The notes under the pieces are model-generated. The model did not search any database and had not been told where the DNA came from. It saw nothing but the letters and a program-made list of their open reading frames with translations. The position numbers were made by a program, and so were the translations under genes. Shown one piece after another: positions 35,647 to 44,167 of a stretch of DNA of 64,000 bases (its first letter is position 1; the number at the start of each line of letters is the position of its first letter). Location: assembly GCF_030489605.1 (NCBI RefSeq), contig NZ_JAUKFY010000002.1, forward strand, positions 355,763 through 419,762. Direction: 5' to 3'. This DNA is from Brevibacillus laterosporus (GTDB lineage: Bacteria; Bacillota; Bacilli; Brevibacillales; Brevibacillaceae).

Positions 35647-35870
35647 AATTTAATGATAGAAAGGGATGTAATGCACTCTTTACTGTAGATAGTGGAATAA
35701 TCCTTGAGCGGGACATATCCAAGTGATCGGCAGGGAGTGTATTTTTTATCGTAGCCAAAAAGCAGAGATAAAGAATGGCTTGTAATAGCTACGTTATGTG
35801 TTAAATAAAGGTTTTGGCATACAGGTCCTTTATGAAAAAAGGATATCAGGAAACAATGCCGGTCATATCT

Positions 35871-35904
35871 GCATCTTTTCGCTAGGATAGCCCGACTATT
35901 ATAG
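35871..35904 (+). promoter_or_regulatory. Phage promoter-like motif, copy d
   Basis: GCATCTTTTC, 12 bases, CGACTATTATAG. The upstream block is identical to copy b and the spacing to copies a and c. It lies about 30 bases before the sigma-70-like gene, so that sigma may be autoregulated. Confidence 0.6.
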
Positions 35905-35934
35905 GGAGAAGGGAAAAGAAAGAGATGACTGGGA

Positions 35935-36996
35935 GTGAACAAAAGCTTGTTAAGTCAACGATACCTCCGTTTACGGAAAGAAAGTATAAAAGATATGCAC
36001 AATATAGACCTTATTCATGCCTGTAAAGAAGATAAAGAGCTGTTAGGAGAGTTTTTGAAAGAAAACAAGGAATTTCTTTTCTCGATTATCAAACACTATA
36101 AAGGTAACGTTGAGGAATTGTGCTTTAAGTTTCGAGTAACAGAAGAAGAATTGCTTCAGCATGCTTATATTGGTGTGATTAGTGCTTTACAGGAATTTGA
36201 TTTTCATCGGGGAATCAAGTTTACAACCTTTGTGGTTAGGCCGATTATCTGGGAGATCAATCAACTGCTTTATAACGATTCACGATTTGTAAGATTAAGC
36301 AGGGGAGCTGTTGAACAGATCAAGCGTATGATCGCTATTGAAGAAAAGCTAGGATATCGACCTAGTGAAGAGGAAATGGCTAAGCTGCTCGCTATCCCGG
36401 TAGAAAGGTATAAGGAGATAGCCCGATTTAGTGATGAAATTGAACATTATCACGCTTATGAGAACTTCGAGATGATAGATCATAATTGCAGCAATATTGA
36501 AGAGCATGTAGTGGATAAGGTTTATGTAGAACATTTACTCAAAAGCTCAATTTGCAATGATTTTGAAAAAACAATTATGAAGCTTATCATGGAAGGTATA
36601 AATAATACTCAGATAGCCGAACGTCTTCAGGTCTATCCTATGACAATTAACAGAGCAATCATGCGTATCAGGAATAAAATTCTGAATTTTCAATCAAATA
36701 AATCAGACCTGCAACAGCATGTCACCTCTAAATATGATCGGGAAATCAAAATGATAGAAGAGGAAAGCAGATTGCGCAACAAGCTTATGTGTGTTAGCGA
36801 AATAGCAGAGCTCTTAGAGAAATCTGGATTTGACAGGCAGGCTTATTCAAATCGAATTTTATACTACATTCGGCAAAAGGTAAGTAAAAAGTGGCAGGAT
36901 CATCGGATAAAGTTAAAAAAGCCTGAGCAGAAGGCTAATTCTGTTAGAGGTGGACAGCAATTGAACCAAAACAAAACGCAAGGTAATGGTGAATGA
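35935..36996 (+). CDS. Sigma-70 family factor of phage type
   Basis: Up to 353 residues. Region 2 is clear at about 20-125: KENKEFLFSIIKHY, LQHAYIGVISALQEFDFHRGIKFTTFVVRPIIWEINQLL, close to the classic DLIQEG...GxxFxxYA pattern. RFVRLSRGAVEQIKRM and GYRPSEEEMAKLL resemble region 3. IEGINNTQIAERLQV-PMTINRAIMRIR gives a region 4 helix-turn-helix at about 215-245. The C-terminal 110 residues are extra, charged and unusual for this family. The start is uncertain: GTG 35935 overlaps GGGAG; TTG 35947 or ATG 35995 are alternatives. A good candidate to read the promoter-like motifs. Confidence 0.8.
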   Translation: MNKSLLSQRYLRLRKESIKDMHNIDLIHACKEDKELLGEFLKENKEFLFSIIKHYKGNVEELCFKFRVTEEELLQHAYIGVISALQEFDFHRGIKFTTFVVRPIIWEINQLLYNDSRFVRLSRGAVEQIKRMIAIEEKLGYRPSEEEMAKLLAIPVERYKEIARFSDEIEHYHAYENFEMIDHNCSNIEEHVVDKVYVEHLLKSSICNDFEKTIMKLIMEGINNTQIAERLQVYPMTINRAIMRIRNKILNFQSNKSDLQQHVTSKYDREIKMIEEESRLRNKLMCVSEIAELLEKSGFDRQAYSNRILYYIRQKVSKKWQDHRIKLKKPEQKANSVRGGQQLNQNKTQGNGE

Positions 36997-37262
36997 CTAT
37001 GGAATTAACATTTTATTATCGGTCGTCTTGTAGTTCGTGCAGGAAATTATCAGCTACCTTAGATCAAATTATTGAGGTAAGGAAGCTTGCTATTCGTTCG
37101 ATATGTGCTGAAAAGGAAGATGCACTTGGCATTATGTACGTGCCACTCGTGATTATATCCTATGGCGGATCTGAAGTAGGCCGCTTTACAAGCGCTTTGA
37201 GCAAATCTGTCATTGATCATTACTTGGATGAACTTCAGCAATATATTGATGACTACCTGTAA
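36993..37262 (+). CDS. Small thioredoxin-like protein
   Basis: 89 residues, overlapping the sigma gene by ATGA, so co-translated. LTFYYRSSCSSCRKLSATL has a CxxC (CSSC) after a beta strand, and MYVPLVIIS supplies the cis-Pro expected in thioredoxin folds. It could act as a redox partner or in metal or disulfide handling. The tie to a sigma factor is unusual. It is the last gene of the phage-like half. Confidence 0.7.
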   Translation: MTMELTFYYRSSCSSCRKLSATLDQIIEVRKLAIRSICAEKEDALGIMYVPLVIISYGGSEVGRFTSALSKSVIDHYLDELQQYIDDYL

Positions 37263-37318
37263 AGAAACAAAATGATCGAGGAGATGGTCAAATATACAAA
37301 AATTCGTTACAATAAGAA

Positions 37319-37333
37319 TGAGAATTATTATCA
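37319..37333. promoter_or_regulatory. Fur-box-like site upstream of the AraC regulator
   Basis: TGAGAATTATTATCA matches the Bacillus 7-1-7 Fur consensus (TGATAAT, one base, ATTATCA) at 13 of 14 fixed bases. It lies 65 bases before ATG 37399. Suggests iron repression. Confidence 0.7.
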
Positions 37334-37398
37334 TAATTAGATTTTACACCGATGGAGAAGCAAATGAGGAAAAGTAACACAACCGGAGTGATGGACAA

Positions 37399-38382
37399 AT
37401 GAGCAACATTGGCTTTCACCAGAACTTTAATCTTTTCTTTGACGGGCTTGGATTGGCTCGAAAGAATGTAGATCGTACAGAGCAGATGACGCTGCATTCT
37501 TCAATTGGAGAGGGCTCTATCCGTCGCTTTGTCCCCCGTCCGGATATGGAGGTCGTTATTTCTGATTACACCTTCCATGACAAGCATGCAATGAGTTTTG
37601 CCCCGAGAGAAGAAATGGTTGAGCTGAGTTATTGTTTTCAAGGAGCAAGAGAGGTTAGTCTTCAGGGCGTTCGTCAGGAAATTGTTTCAGGAACTTGTAC
37701 ATTACAATTTATGAAGCAGGAGCAAACTCGTTTTAAGTTTATGGGAAAGCAGCCCTTTTATATGCTTGGCATTGGTATTCCAGTTTCCAGCTTTCATCAT
37801 TTTATGGAAGAGGCAGATGGTACTAGATCGGTTCATTTTTCGGATATATTGGGAAAACGCTCTTTCCGGGCTTTTCAACAAATGATCGATCCACTTTCCT
37901 CGATTGTCCTGCAACGATTGATAAAGCTAGTAGATTCACCAAGAACGCGAAACTTCGAGATAGAATGCACGATTATGGAAATTCTGTCTGCAGCCTTCCA
38001 AACCTTTTTACTAGATCGGAATCCAGAATCGCCCCAGCTTACCAAGGATGATATGGAAAAGATTCGCCAAGCGCGTGCGATCATGCTCGAGTGTATGGCA
38101 GAGCCGCCAACACTAATCGAATTATCTCGAATGATAGGGCTTAATGATTATAAGTTAAAAAACGGCTTTAAGGAAATGTACGGGACTACAGTATTTGGAT
38201 ATTTACGGAATAAACGAATGGAAACGGCCCTCTTATTGCTGCAAGGCGGTAAAATGAATGTGAACGAGGTATCGTGCGCAGTCGGGTATTCTAACCCGAG
38301 TTATTTTGCAGAAGCTTTTCGGGAAAGGTATGGTGTTAACCCTAGTGAGTTGGTTCGCCGTTCCGTTTCCTCTTGCCGCTAG
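37399..38382 (+). CDS. AraC-family regulator, PchR/siderophore type
   Basis: 327 residues. The C-terminal 100 residues hold two helix-turn-helix motifs: PTLIELSRMIGLNDYKLKNGFKEMYG and MNVNEVSCAVGYSNPSYFAEAFRERYGVNP. The form NDYKLKNGFKEMYGTTVFGYLRNKRME is typical of ferric-siderophore-responsive PchR/YbtA-like activators. The N-terminal 220 residues would be the ligand-sensing domain. Neighbours (siderophore-binding lipoprotein and an MFS transporter) and a Fur-like box upstream fit a regulator that switches on uptake when both iron is short and the siderophore is present. Confidence 0.85.
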   Translation: MSNIGFHQNFNLFFDGLGLARKNVDRTEQMTLHSSIGEGSIRRFVPRPDMEVVISDYTFHDKHAMSFAPREEMVELSYCFQGAREVSLQGVRQEIVSGTCTLQFMKQEQTRFKFMGKQPFYMLGIGIPVSSFHHFMEEADGTRSVHFSDILGKRSFRAFQQMIDPLSSIVLQRLIKLVDSPRTRNFEIECTIMEILSAAFQTFLLDRNPESPQLTKDDMEKIRQARAIMLECMAEPPTLIELSRMIGLNDYKLKNGFKEMYGTTVFGYLRNKRMETALLLLQGGKMNVNEVSCAVGYSNPSYFAEAFRERYGVNPSELVRRSVSSCR

Positions 38383-38739
38383 TGAAAATAAGATTCACAG
38401 GCATAGCAGTGATAAAAGGTCAACTGTCATATGGGCTCATGAAAAAAACATAAGGATTTTTTCACCTAAACTGCCTGGTAAGGGCATTTTTTTATTTTTG
38501 GAATGGCGAATCGATAGACAAGTGCGGACAAATAGAATGAAAGCCTTCCCACAGCTTATGAAAAGCCAAGATTGATAAATATATCCCGCTAACCGCAATC
38601 TCATTTCCTCTACTGGTAGATATCAGGCAAACACGCATTATAAGATGTATGCATTGATAATTAATCTCATTTACTAAGTTGTTAAGTTAATGAAACAAAA
38701 CCGCCTCAGAGAGCGGTAAAAAAGGAGAAGCAGAAGAAG
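38383..38739. other. Intergenic region before the siderophore-binding lipoprotein
   Basis: 357 bases. A weak hairpin (TGCC/GGCA followed by TTTTTTT, about 38,478-38,495) may end the regulator transcript. The Fur-like site lies at 38,655. Other open frames here extend out of the regulator and lack ribosome sites. Confidence 0.5.
38655..38669. promoter_or_regulatory. Second Fur-box-like site
   Basis: TGATAATTAATCTCA matches the 7-1-7 Fur consensus at 12 of 14 fixed bases, 71 bases before ATG 38740 of the siderophore-binding lipoprotein. Confidence 0.6.
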
Positions 38740-39723
38740 ATGCAGAGAATAAAGATACTGACTATTATCGTAGGGGTGGCTTTGCTACTGCTAGCTACAG
38801 GATGCACAGGAGCAGGCAAACCAAATACGAAAGTAACGGAAGAACAAACAACAGCTTCCGCAGCTAGCGAAAAATCATCCTCCCATTCCTTCCCAAAAAC
38901 AATAAAACACATGAAGGGGCAAACCGTTATTCAGAATAAGCCAATCAAAATTGCTACGCCATACATTGCTTTTGTAGACTATTTAGCTGTTCTGGATGAA
39001 TATCCATATGCCGCGTCAGGGATTTCAACCATTAAACAAAACTTTCCTAATCTTAGTAAACGTATAGAAGGGAAAGCAATCATAGACCTTGGTTTAGAGG
39101 CAAATATGGAAAAATTACTAAGCGCGAAGCCAGATTTGATCATTGCAGCGGACGACATGATTGGCCAATACGAACAATTGAGTCAGATTGCTCCAACTGT
39201 TATTTTTCCTCAAGCAGGTGATTGGCGAGAAACATTAGAGCAGATCGCTGCTGTAATTGGGAAAGAGGATGCATCGGCGAAGATATTAGCTGATTTTGAC
39301 CAAAAGTCAGCAGATTACAAAAAGAAGCTGGCTTTTCGAAGCCAAGAGTCTGTGCTATTTACCATGTCGCGAAGCAAGGATCAATTTGTAACCTGGGAGG
39401 AAAAACGCTTCGAGCCTTTCTATAAGGGATTAGGGCTAAAACCGGTGCCAGGAGCTGAAAAAGGTGGCCAATTATCATTGGAGAGCTTAGCCCAACTGAA
39501 TCCGGATCATCTGTTTGTGATTAATAATTGGCAAGATCCAATCCCGGGGGGAGTCAAGGAAGCGTTGAAAGATAATCAGGTATGGAATAGTTTGAAAGCA
39601 GTCAAAAACAATCAAGTGTATTTTTTAGAGGACCCTTCACTATCTGGACCGATGGCGCTAGCAAAAATTGACGGTTTGGAAGAGATTATGCAAGCAATGG
39701 GGAAAAATCTAACAAATAAATAG
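38740..39723 (+). CDS. Ferric-siderophore ABC transporter substrate-binding lipoprotein
   Basis: 327 residues. A signal sequence with lipobox LATGC (Cys about 22) is followed by a Ser/Thr/Lys-rich tether. The rest matches class III binding proteins (FhuD/FecB fold): IKHMKGQTVIQNKPIKIATP, AKPDLIIAADDMI, YEQLSQIAPTVIF, ESLAQLNPDHLFVIN and NQVYFLEDP. It is membrane-anchored on the outer face and delivers a ferric siderophore to a permease. No permease or ATPase gene is adjacent, so it must use one encoded elsewhere. Start ATG 38740 behind AAAGGAG. Confidence 0.88.
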   Translation: MQRIKILTIIVGVALLLLATGCTGAGKPNTKVTEEQTTASAASEKSSSHSFPKTIKHMKGQTVIQNKPIKIATPYIAFVDYLAVLDEYPYAASGISTIKQNFPNLSKRIEGKAIIDLGLEANMEKLLSAKPDLIIAADDMIGQYEQLSQIAPTVIFPQAGDWRETLEQIAAVIGKEDASAKILADFDQKSADYKKKLAFRSQESVLFTMSRSKDQFVTWEEKRFEPFYKGLGLKPVPGAEKGGQLSLESLAQLNPDHLFVINNWQDPIPGGVKEALKDNQVWNSLKAVKNNQVYFLEDPSLSGPMALAKIDGLEEIMQAMGKNLTNK

Positions 39724-39738
39724 AAAAGGGGATTTACG

Positions 39739-40920
39739 ATGAAATTCAAATTCGCGGTTATGTTCCTAATTGTGCTGGCTGGCATGATTTCAATAGCCGC
39801 CTTTAACCCGGTCATTGGTCCTCTTTCACGCAATTTAGGACTAAGCGAGGTTCAATCAGGTTGCTTGGTTTCGATAACTGGAATTTGTTGGTTACTGGGT
39901 GGTTATTATTGGGAACGAAGACCAGCAAAAAGTAGAAAAAAATTACTAGCTTCTATTATGTTTGTCTATTTAGTTACCCTAATCGTATTTGCTTTGCTCG
40001 CTGACAATGCCAAGAGTAATTCGCTGGGTGCTGGTTCCGCCGGTTTATTTTGGATATTTTTGATTTTGCGGGCCATTGCGGGCTTTTTCTTTGGAGGGAT
40101 TCCTGCTAAAGCTCAAGCATATGTAATGGGCTGGACAACGCAGGAAACACGCACTTGGGGAATGGCGCTATTCGGAGCGGCCAATGGCCTTGGTTTTGTG
40201 TTAGGACCAGCGATGAGTGGCGGATTAGCAGTAATTAGTCTGACCGTACCGATGTATGCGGTAGCTGTGCTTATGTTGATTATTGCCGTTATTTTCCTCT
40301 TATCTATTCCAGATGAACGGGAAAGTGAGATTCAGCGAACAACAGCCACGATCTCACCGAATGATTCACGAATCCGCCTTTATCTGTGGATTGGATTCGT
40401 TCTATCTGCTGCACTTAATATCGTTCAGGTTACGATTGGATTTTATATCCAAGACACTTTGGGCTACAATGCTCAAAAAGCGACACAGCTTATCGGACTT
40501 GGGTTAGCTATTTCGGGTATTATGGTTGTTTCTTCTCAGGTTCTCATCAGTAAATATTTGAAATGGAAACCTGCAAAAGTGCTACGAGTAGGTCTTTCTT
40601 GTGTGACTTTAGGTTTAGTAGGCTTTTTGTTATTCATACGCTTCGCATTCCTTGATTTTGCTATTTTGGGAATTGGAATAGGGTTTACCTTGTTAGGATA
40701 CAGTTCGGGTGCTTCCCTAGCTGTTGAGGATCACGAGCAAAGAAGTGTTGCTTCCTTTATCGCTGCACTACAAGGGGGAGGCTCGTTCTTTGGACCTGTT
40801 ATCGGTACGTTGTTGTATACGAGCAATAAGGTGCTACCATTTTCATTTTGTATACTTTTGATTTGTTTGTCAGGAATTTCTTTATTTAGAAAAAGACATC
40901 GTGTAAGGGTTTCTGTATAG
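39739..40920 (+). CDS. MFS transporter
   Basis: 393 residues with about 12 hydrophobic helices and the loop motif GGYYWERRPAKSRKK between helices 2 and 3, typical of the major facilitator superfamily. ILRAIAGFFFGGIPAKAQAYV (helix 4) and GAANGLGFVLGPAMSGG (helix 5, the drug-efflux antiporter motif C type) suggest an exporter. 15 bases after the siderophore-binding gene with AAAGGGG, so co-transcribed. A siderophore or related-compound exporter is a reasonable inference; substrate not shown by sequence. Confidence 0.85.
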   Translation: MKFKFAVMFLIVLAGMISIAAFNPVIGPLSRNLGLSEVQSGCLVSITGICWLLGGYYWERRPAKSRKKLLASIMFVYLVTLIVFALLADNAKSNSLGAGSAGLFWIFLILRAIAGFFFGGIPAKAQAYVMGWTTQETRTWGMALFGAANGLGFVLGPAMSGGLAVISLTVPMYAVAVLMLIIAVIFLLSIPDERESEIQRTTATISPNDSRIRLYLWIGFVLSAALNIVQVTIGFYIQDTLGYNAQKATQLIGLGLAISGIMVVSSQVLISKYLKWKPAKVLRVGLSCVTLGLVGFLLFIRFAFLDFAILGIGIGFTLLGYSSGASLAVEDHEQRSVASFIAALQGGGSFFGPVIGTLLYTSNKVLPFSFCILLICLSGISLFRKRHRVRVSV

Positions 40921-40950
40921 CAGGAAAAAATGGAAAAATAGATGAAAAAT

Positions 40951-40990
40951 CTTCGAGAGCGTGAAGATTTACTGTCTCTCGGAGTTTTTC
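40951..40990 (+). terminator. Rho-independent terminator after the iron cluster
   Basis: 9-bp stem CTTCGAGAG/CTCTCGGAG (one T-G pair) followed by TTTTTCTTTT. Confidence 0.8.
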
Positions 40991-41200
40991 TTTTATCAGA
41001 AAAATAATAAAGCCTAGTATTGTTTTGTGGTATAATTCCAAATATTTAAAATGCAGATGTGCCTGACTATAGACGGTATTCGGAAAGTGAGGCATTGTTA
41101 GAGAAAAAGTTCAACAACTAGAGAAAGCTGTGTTGAGAGAATACGCTTTTAGGATACCATTACGAAATTTGACCAATGCCAATAACAAAGGGGTGGAGGT

Positions 41201-41740
41201 ATGCTTCACATTGTAAAATTGAATAGGGAAGATTACCCTAATGGGAAAATTATTACATATCAATATCAATCAGATTATTATTACGATGTGCGGATGATAT
41301 CTAGTGAAAGGGGATGGAGTGTAGATCTCCGTGTGGAAAAGTTCGAGCAAACGTTTCAAAAAAAGGAACTTGGCAATCTCTTTGATGATGATAAAGATGA
41401 GCTTGAGTGCTATGCTGCCCTGCTAGATAACAGAGAAGTGGGGATTATCACGATTGCCCATGCAAGCTGGAATCAGAGCTGTGTTATCTGGGATTTGTAT
41501 GTAAATGAAGAGTGCAAGAGACAGGGGATAGGAAGAGAATTAATTCTTTTTGCGTGTAAACGAGCCAAGGAACTCAATAGCCGCATGATTACTCTTGAAA
41601 CTCAGACCTCTAATTTTCCAGCTATTCAATTTTATTTAGCCTGTGGGTTTACACTCGTCGGATTGAATGTCATGAGCTATTCAAATCAGGACATTGAGAA
41701 AAAGGAGGTAAGGATTGAATTGGCTCAATCCTTAGAGTGA
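41201..41740 (+). CDS. GNAT acetyltransferase, streptothricin-acetyltransferase-like
   Basis: 179 residues. The acetyl-CoA binding loop is CKRQGIGRELI (about 107-117). WDLYVNEECKRQGIG, ITLETQTSNFPAIQFYLACGF and the C-terminal VMSYSNQD closely follow the pattern of SatA-type streptothricin N-acetyltransferases of Bacillus. It would acetylate an amine, possibly the beta-lysine of streptothricin, but the true substrate is unproven. AAGGGG and GGAGG lie just before the ATG. A 110-base decayed frame precedes it. Confidence 0.8.
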   Translation: MLHIVKLNREDYPNGKIITYQYQSDYYYDVRMISSERGWSVDLRVEKFEQTFQKKELGNLFDDDKDELECYAALLDNREVGIITIAHASWNQSCVIWDLYVNEECKRQGIGRELILFACKRAKELNSRMITLETQTSNFPAIQFYLACGFTLVGLNVMSYSNQDIEKKEVRIELAQSLE

Positions 41741-41761
41741 AGATTGGAGCAATGAAGTAAA

Positions 41762-41786
41762 TGGGGGAATAATCCCCCGTTTTTTA
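41762..41786 (+). terminator. Rho-independent terminator between convergent genes
   Basis: GGGGGA/TCCCCC with an ATAA loop and a TTTTTT tail on the + strand. It serves the acetyltransferase gene. Confidence 0.9.
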
Positions 41787-42398
41787 GTTTAAAAGCTTGG
41801 TGAAATCTGGTTCCTTCTTCACCTCTAAGGTTTTTTTCATTTTGAAAGTAGGCAGATCAACTATATAGACAGTATATGTTTTATATAACTTGTCACTATT
41901 ATGGAAGTCTACATAATGAATAGTAATGTAGGAAAGACCCAAAGATTTTTTATCTGATGAAAGTTGATAATCTGCAATAAGAGAATTTTCATTTATGGGT
42001 AGCGTTGTGATTTTTTCATTCTCTTTTTTTAATAAAAGAGAGTCACAAAGCTTAACTCCACATTGATATTTTAGGAGTAAATAGGCTGTATCCTTATTTT
42101 CTGCGAGGATCATCCCGCGGGTAGCGACACCCAGTTCCGCTTTTTTCTGGTTATCATCTTCTAATTCTGAGTAAATCTTATTAAATTCTGGTATAGATTT
42201 GATTGGGACTTTTATGTTCTTTGTCTTATCATTATAGTCTTCAAATATAATATGATTCAAATCTTGAATGGATAAATATTCAGAAGGTGCACCTGTTTCA
42301 ACGATAGGTTGAGAATCTTCTGTAGATGAAGAAGCCGCATAGAATTGAAAAAGACCTAAAAGGATAAGCGTAAATAACCCAACTGATCTTACTTTCAT
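41784..42398 (-). CDS. Secreted hypothetical protein
   Basis: 204 residues with a signal peptide (MKVRSVGLFTLILLGLFQFYAASS) and no lipobox. The mature part is charged and hydrophilic with two Cys (CGVKLC), which may form a disulfide. No family recognised. ATG behind GGAGTGGG. Convergent with the acetyltransferase. Confidence 0.7.
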   Translation of the reverse strand: MKVRSVGLFTLILLGLFQFYAASSSTEDSQPIVETGAPSEYLSIQDLNHIIFEDYNDKTKNIKVPIKSIPEFNKIYSELEDDNQKKAELGVATRGMILAENKDTAYLLLKYQCGVKLCDSLLLKKENEKITTLPINENSLIADYQLSSDKKSLGLSYITIHYVDFHNSDKLYKTYTVYIVDLPTFKMKKTLEVKKEPDFTKLLN

Positions 42399-43030
42399 AA
42401 AGGACCCACTCCTCCATATATACCAATTTTTACAAGTATAACATGATGAAGGAGAAATATCCTTATGTATGTGAAATATCCTTATGGTAGAGTCTCTTTC
42501 TTGGAGGATAAGTTTTTATGCATGCAAAAGCTACCTATAAGTAGAAGGACAAAATGCGTAATCAGGAGGATAACATGGTATCCACTGTTATCTAAACTCA
42601 GCTTGTCGAAGAGGAAATGGAATCTTTACTAGCATTTTATGGGGTTCCTGCTGTGGAATAGTTAACTAAACAAACTGAATCATAAAACGCCTTTTCCAAT
42701 CGGAGAGGTGTTTTTTCATATGGAGCTGATAAGCTCCTTGGAGCGTCATCCAGAACGAAAAGAATAGACGGGGATGAGGATGATAGAGATCGGCGTAGTG
42801 ATTGCGACAAAAGCGGGTCAACTACGTGGCTGAAAACACAAAGTTGGTCTCCAAAATTGATTACATTCCTCTAGTATGGTTGTAATGGCAATAGCTTATA
42901 ATGCAATAAACGCTTTATGGTATGATGAGAGATTTACCCGAAGTTGGCAAGATGGCATATTGAGGAAACGGGTGCTATTGGAACTCATGCAAGCGTGAAA
43001 AATTTCGTTTCAGAAGGGAGAAGCGGAGTA
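42399..43030. other. Intergenic region with decayed small frames and a terminator
   Basis: 632 bases. A short frame at about 42,600-42,660 (QLVEEEMESLLAFYG) looks like a remnant, followed by a terminator at 42,686. A 17-codon frame at 42,781 ends in GQLRG and probably is not a gene. The segment before ATG 43031 supplies the promoter of the GH73 gene, but no hexamers stand out. Confidence 0.4.
42686..42717 (+). terminator. Rho-independent terminator
   Basis: AACGCCT/AGGTGTT stem (one G-T pair) followed by TTTTTT; no intact gene upstream on this strand. Confidence 0.6.
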
Positions 43031-43654
43031 ATGAAACCACAAGACTTTATAGATAAGATTGCACCAAGTGCTGTAGCTGACATGAAGAAAACTAAGATAC
43101 CTGCGTCTCTTACAATCGCTCAGGCTATCCTTGAATCAGCCTGGGGAGAAAGTGGGCTAACGAAGCGAGGAAATAATCTCTTTGGCATCAAAGGAACAGG
43201 TCCAGCAGGCGTTTGCGCCATGTCCACAAAAGAAAATCACAACGGTCAATGGACAACTATCACAGCTAATTTCAGAGCTTACAACAACTGGGGAGAGTCT
43301 ATTGCAGACCATTCCAAACTAATAGTAAACGGCACAAGAGACAAGCCTACACGCTATCATGGCGTACTAGGTGCTGATTATAAGACTGCCTGTTATGCAA
43401 TCCACAAAGGAGGATATGCCACTGATCCCGGATATCCAGATAAGCTAATTGGGTTGATCGAAAAGTATGATTTAGTGAAATATGACAAGGAGGAATTGAC
43501 AGTGAAACCAGAGACAGCGAACGAAATTATTAGCCATTTACAAGGGCAATGGGCTTTTTACAATCAAATGGGAATGAAGGATAAGGCGGTTAGGATTGGG
43601 CAATTGGCAGATGAATTAAGGGTGGCTAGTGGGCAAGCTACACAAAATAAATAA
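43031..43654 (+). CDS. GH73 N-acetylglucosaminidase (autolysin or endolysin)
   Basis: About 207 residues from ATG 43031, well spaced from GGAGAAGCGGAG; the longer frame from 42,944 has no ribosome site. Residues 1-145 are a glucosaminidase domain: PSAVADMKKTKIPASLTIAQAILESAWGES with the catalytic Glu in LESAWGES, then NNLFGIKGTG, NFRAYNNWGESIADHS and GGYATDPGYPDKLIGLIE. It cuts the GlcNAc-MurNAc bond. The C-terminal 55 residues are a helical tail. No signal peptide, as in phage endolysins that need a holin. It may be a stray phage lysin or a host autolysin. Confidence 0.85.
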   Translation: MKPQDFIDKIAPSAVADMKKTKIPASLTIAQAILESAWGESGLTKRGNNLFGIKGTGPAGVCAMSTKENHNGQWTTITANFRAYNNWGESIADHSKLIVNGTRDKPTRYHGVLGADYKTACYAIHKGGYATDPGYPDKLIGLIEKYDLVKYDKEELTVKPETANEIISHLQGQWAFYNQMGMKDKAVRIGQLADELRVASGQATQNK

Positions 43655-43702
43655 AACCAAGTCTCCTTTTTATTTATAGGAGGCTTGGTTTAGAGTTTTT
43701 TT
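43654..43702 (+). terminator. Rho-independent terminator after the GH73 gene
   Basis: AAACCAAG/CTTGGTTT with further CTCCT/AGGAG pairing, and TTTTTTT at 43,696-43,702. Confidence 0.85.
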
Positions 43703-44125
43703 CTTAAATTTAAAGGAAGCAACATTTAAATTTTTCTGTTAACCGTGCATATCTCATCAATTAAGAATATATATTTATGTTCGGGAAGATATTTTAATGG
43801 CTAGCAAAATTTTGATCCACTAATAATGAAATTTATTTTGCTAGAACATGCAGAAACGTAACGATAGCTTCGTGAAGATTGAAACCTATCATTTAAGAGG
43901 GGGAACGAACCAAGTTTTGTTACAGGAGATCTAACTGACGTCAAAATGACCATGCGATAACAATTAGCTAGTGGCAAAGGCAAAAGAGGGCAGGGGAGTA
44001 ATTGAATCTGGCTACGAAGAGGTAGAGACGTTTGATTCAATGTATAGCGGATTAAATTAAGAAGTCATGAGGATTTCTGATGGATACCTGTTGAGGATGT
44101 AGGGAAGGTTGATTTCTAAATGAAT
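43703..44125. other. Intergenic region with an inverted repeat and decayed coding sequence
   Basis: CTAGCAAAAT at 43,801 and ATTTTGCTAG at 43,835 form a 10-bp inverted repeat. After it, several short frames with stops read like the remains of a small gene, for example TGDLTDVKMTMR and ESGYEEVETFDSMY in different frames. No intact gene. Confidence 0.4.
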
Positions 44126-44162
44126 GCAAAAAGTCGTCTCCTTACATGTAGGAAACGACTTC
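44126..44162 (-). terminator. Rho-independent terminator of the bgl-gntR operon
   Basis: Read on the minus strand: AAGTCGT and TCCT pair with AGGA and ACGACTT around a 7-base loop, followed by TTTTT. Confidence 0.8.
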
Positions 44163-44167
44163 TCCCT

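Noticed and set aside
38306..38575. 89-codon frame with a hydrophobic N-terminus
   Set aside because: It begins within the AraC gene in another frame, lacks a ribosome site, and its signal-like start is the antisense of codon choice in that gene.
42781..42834. Short peptides ending in GQLRG, here and near 61,140
   Set aside because: Only 9-17 codons, no convincing ribosome sites, and limited similarity; probably chance or remnants.
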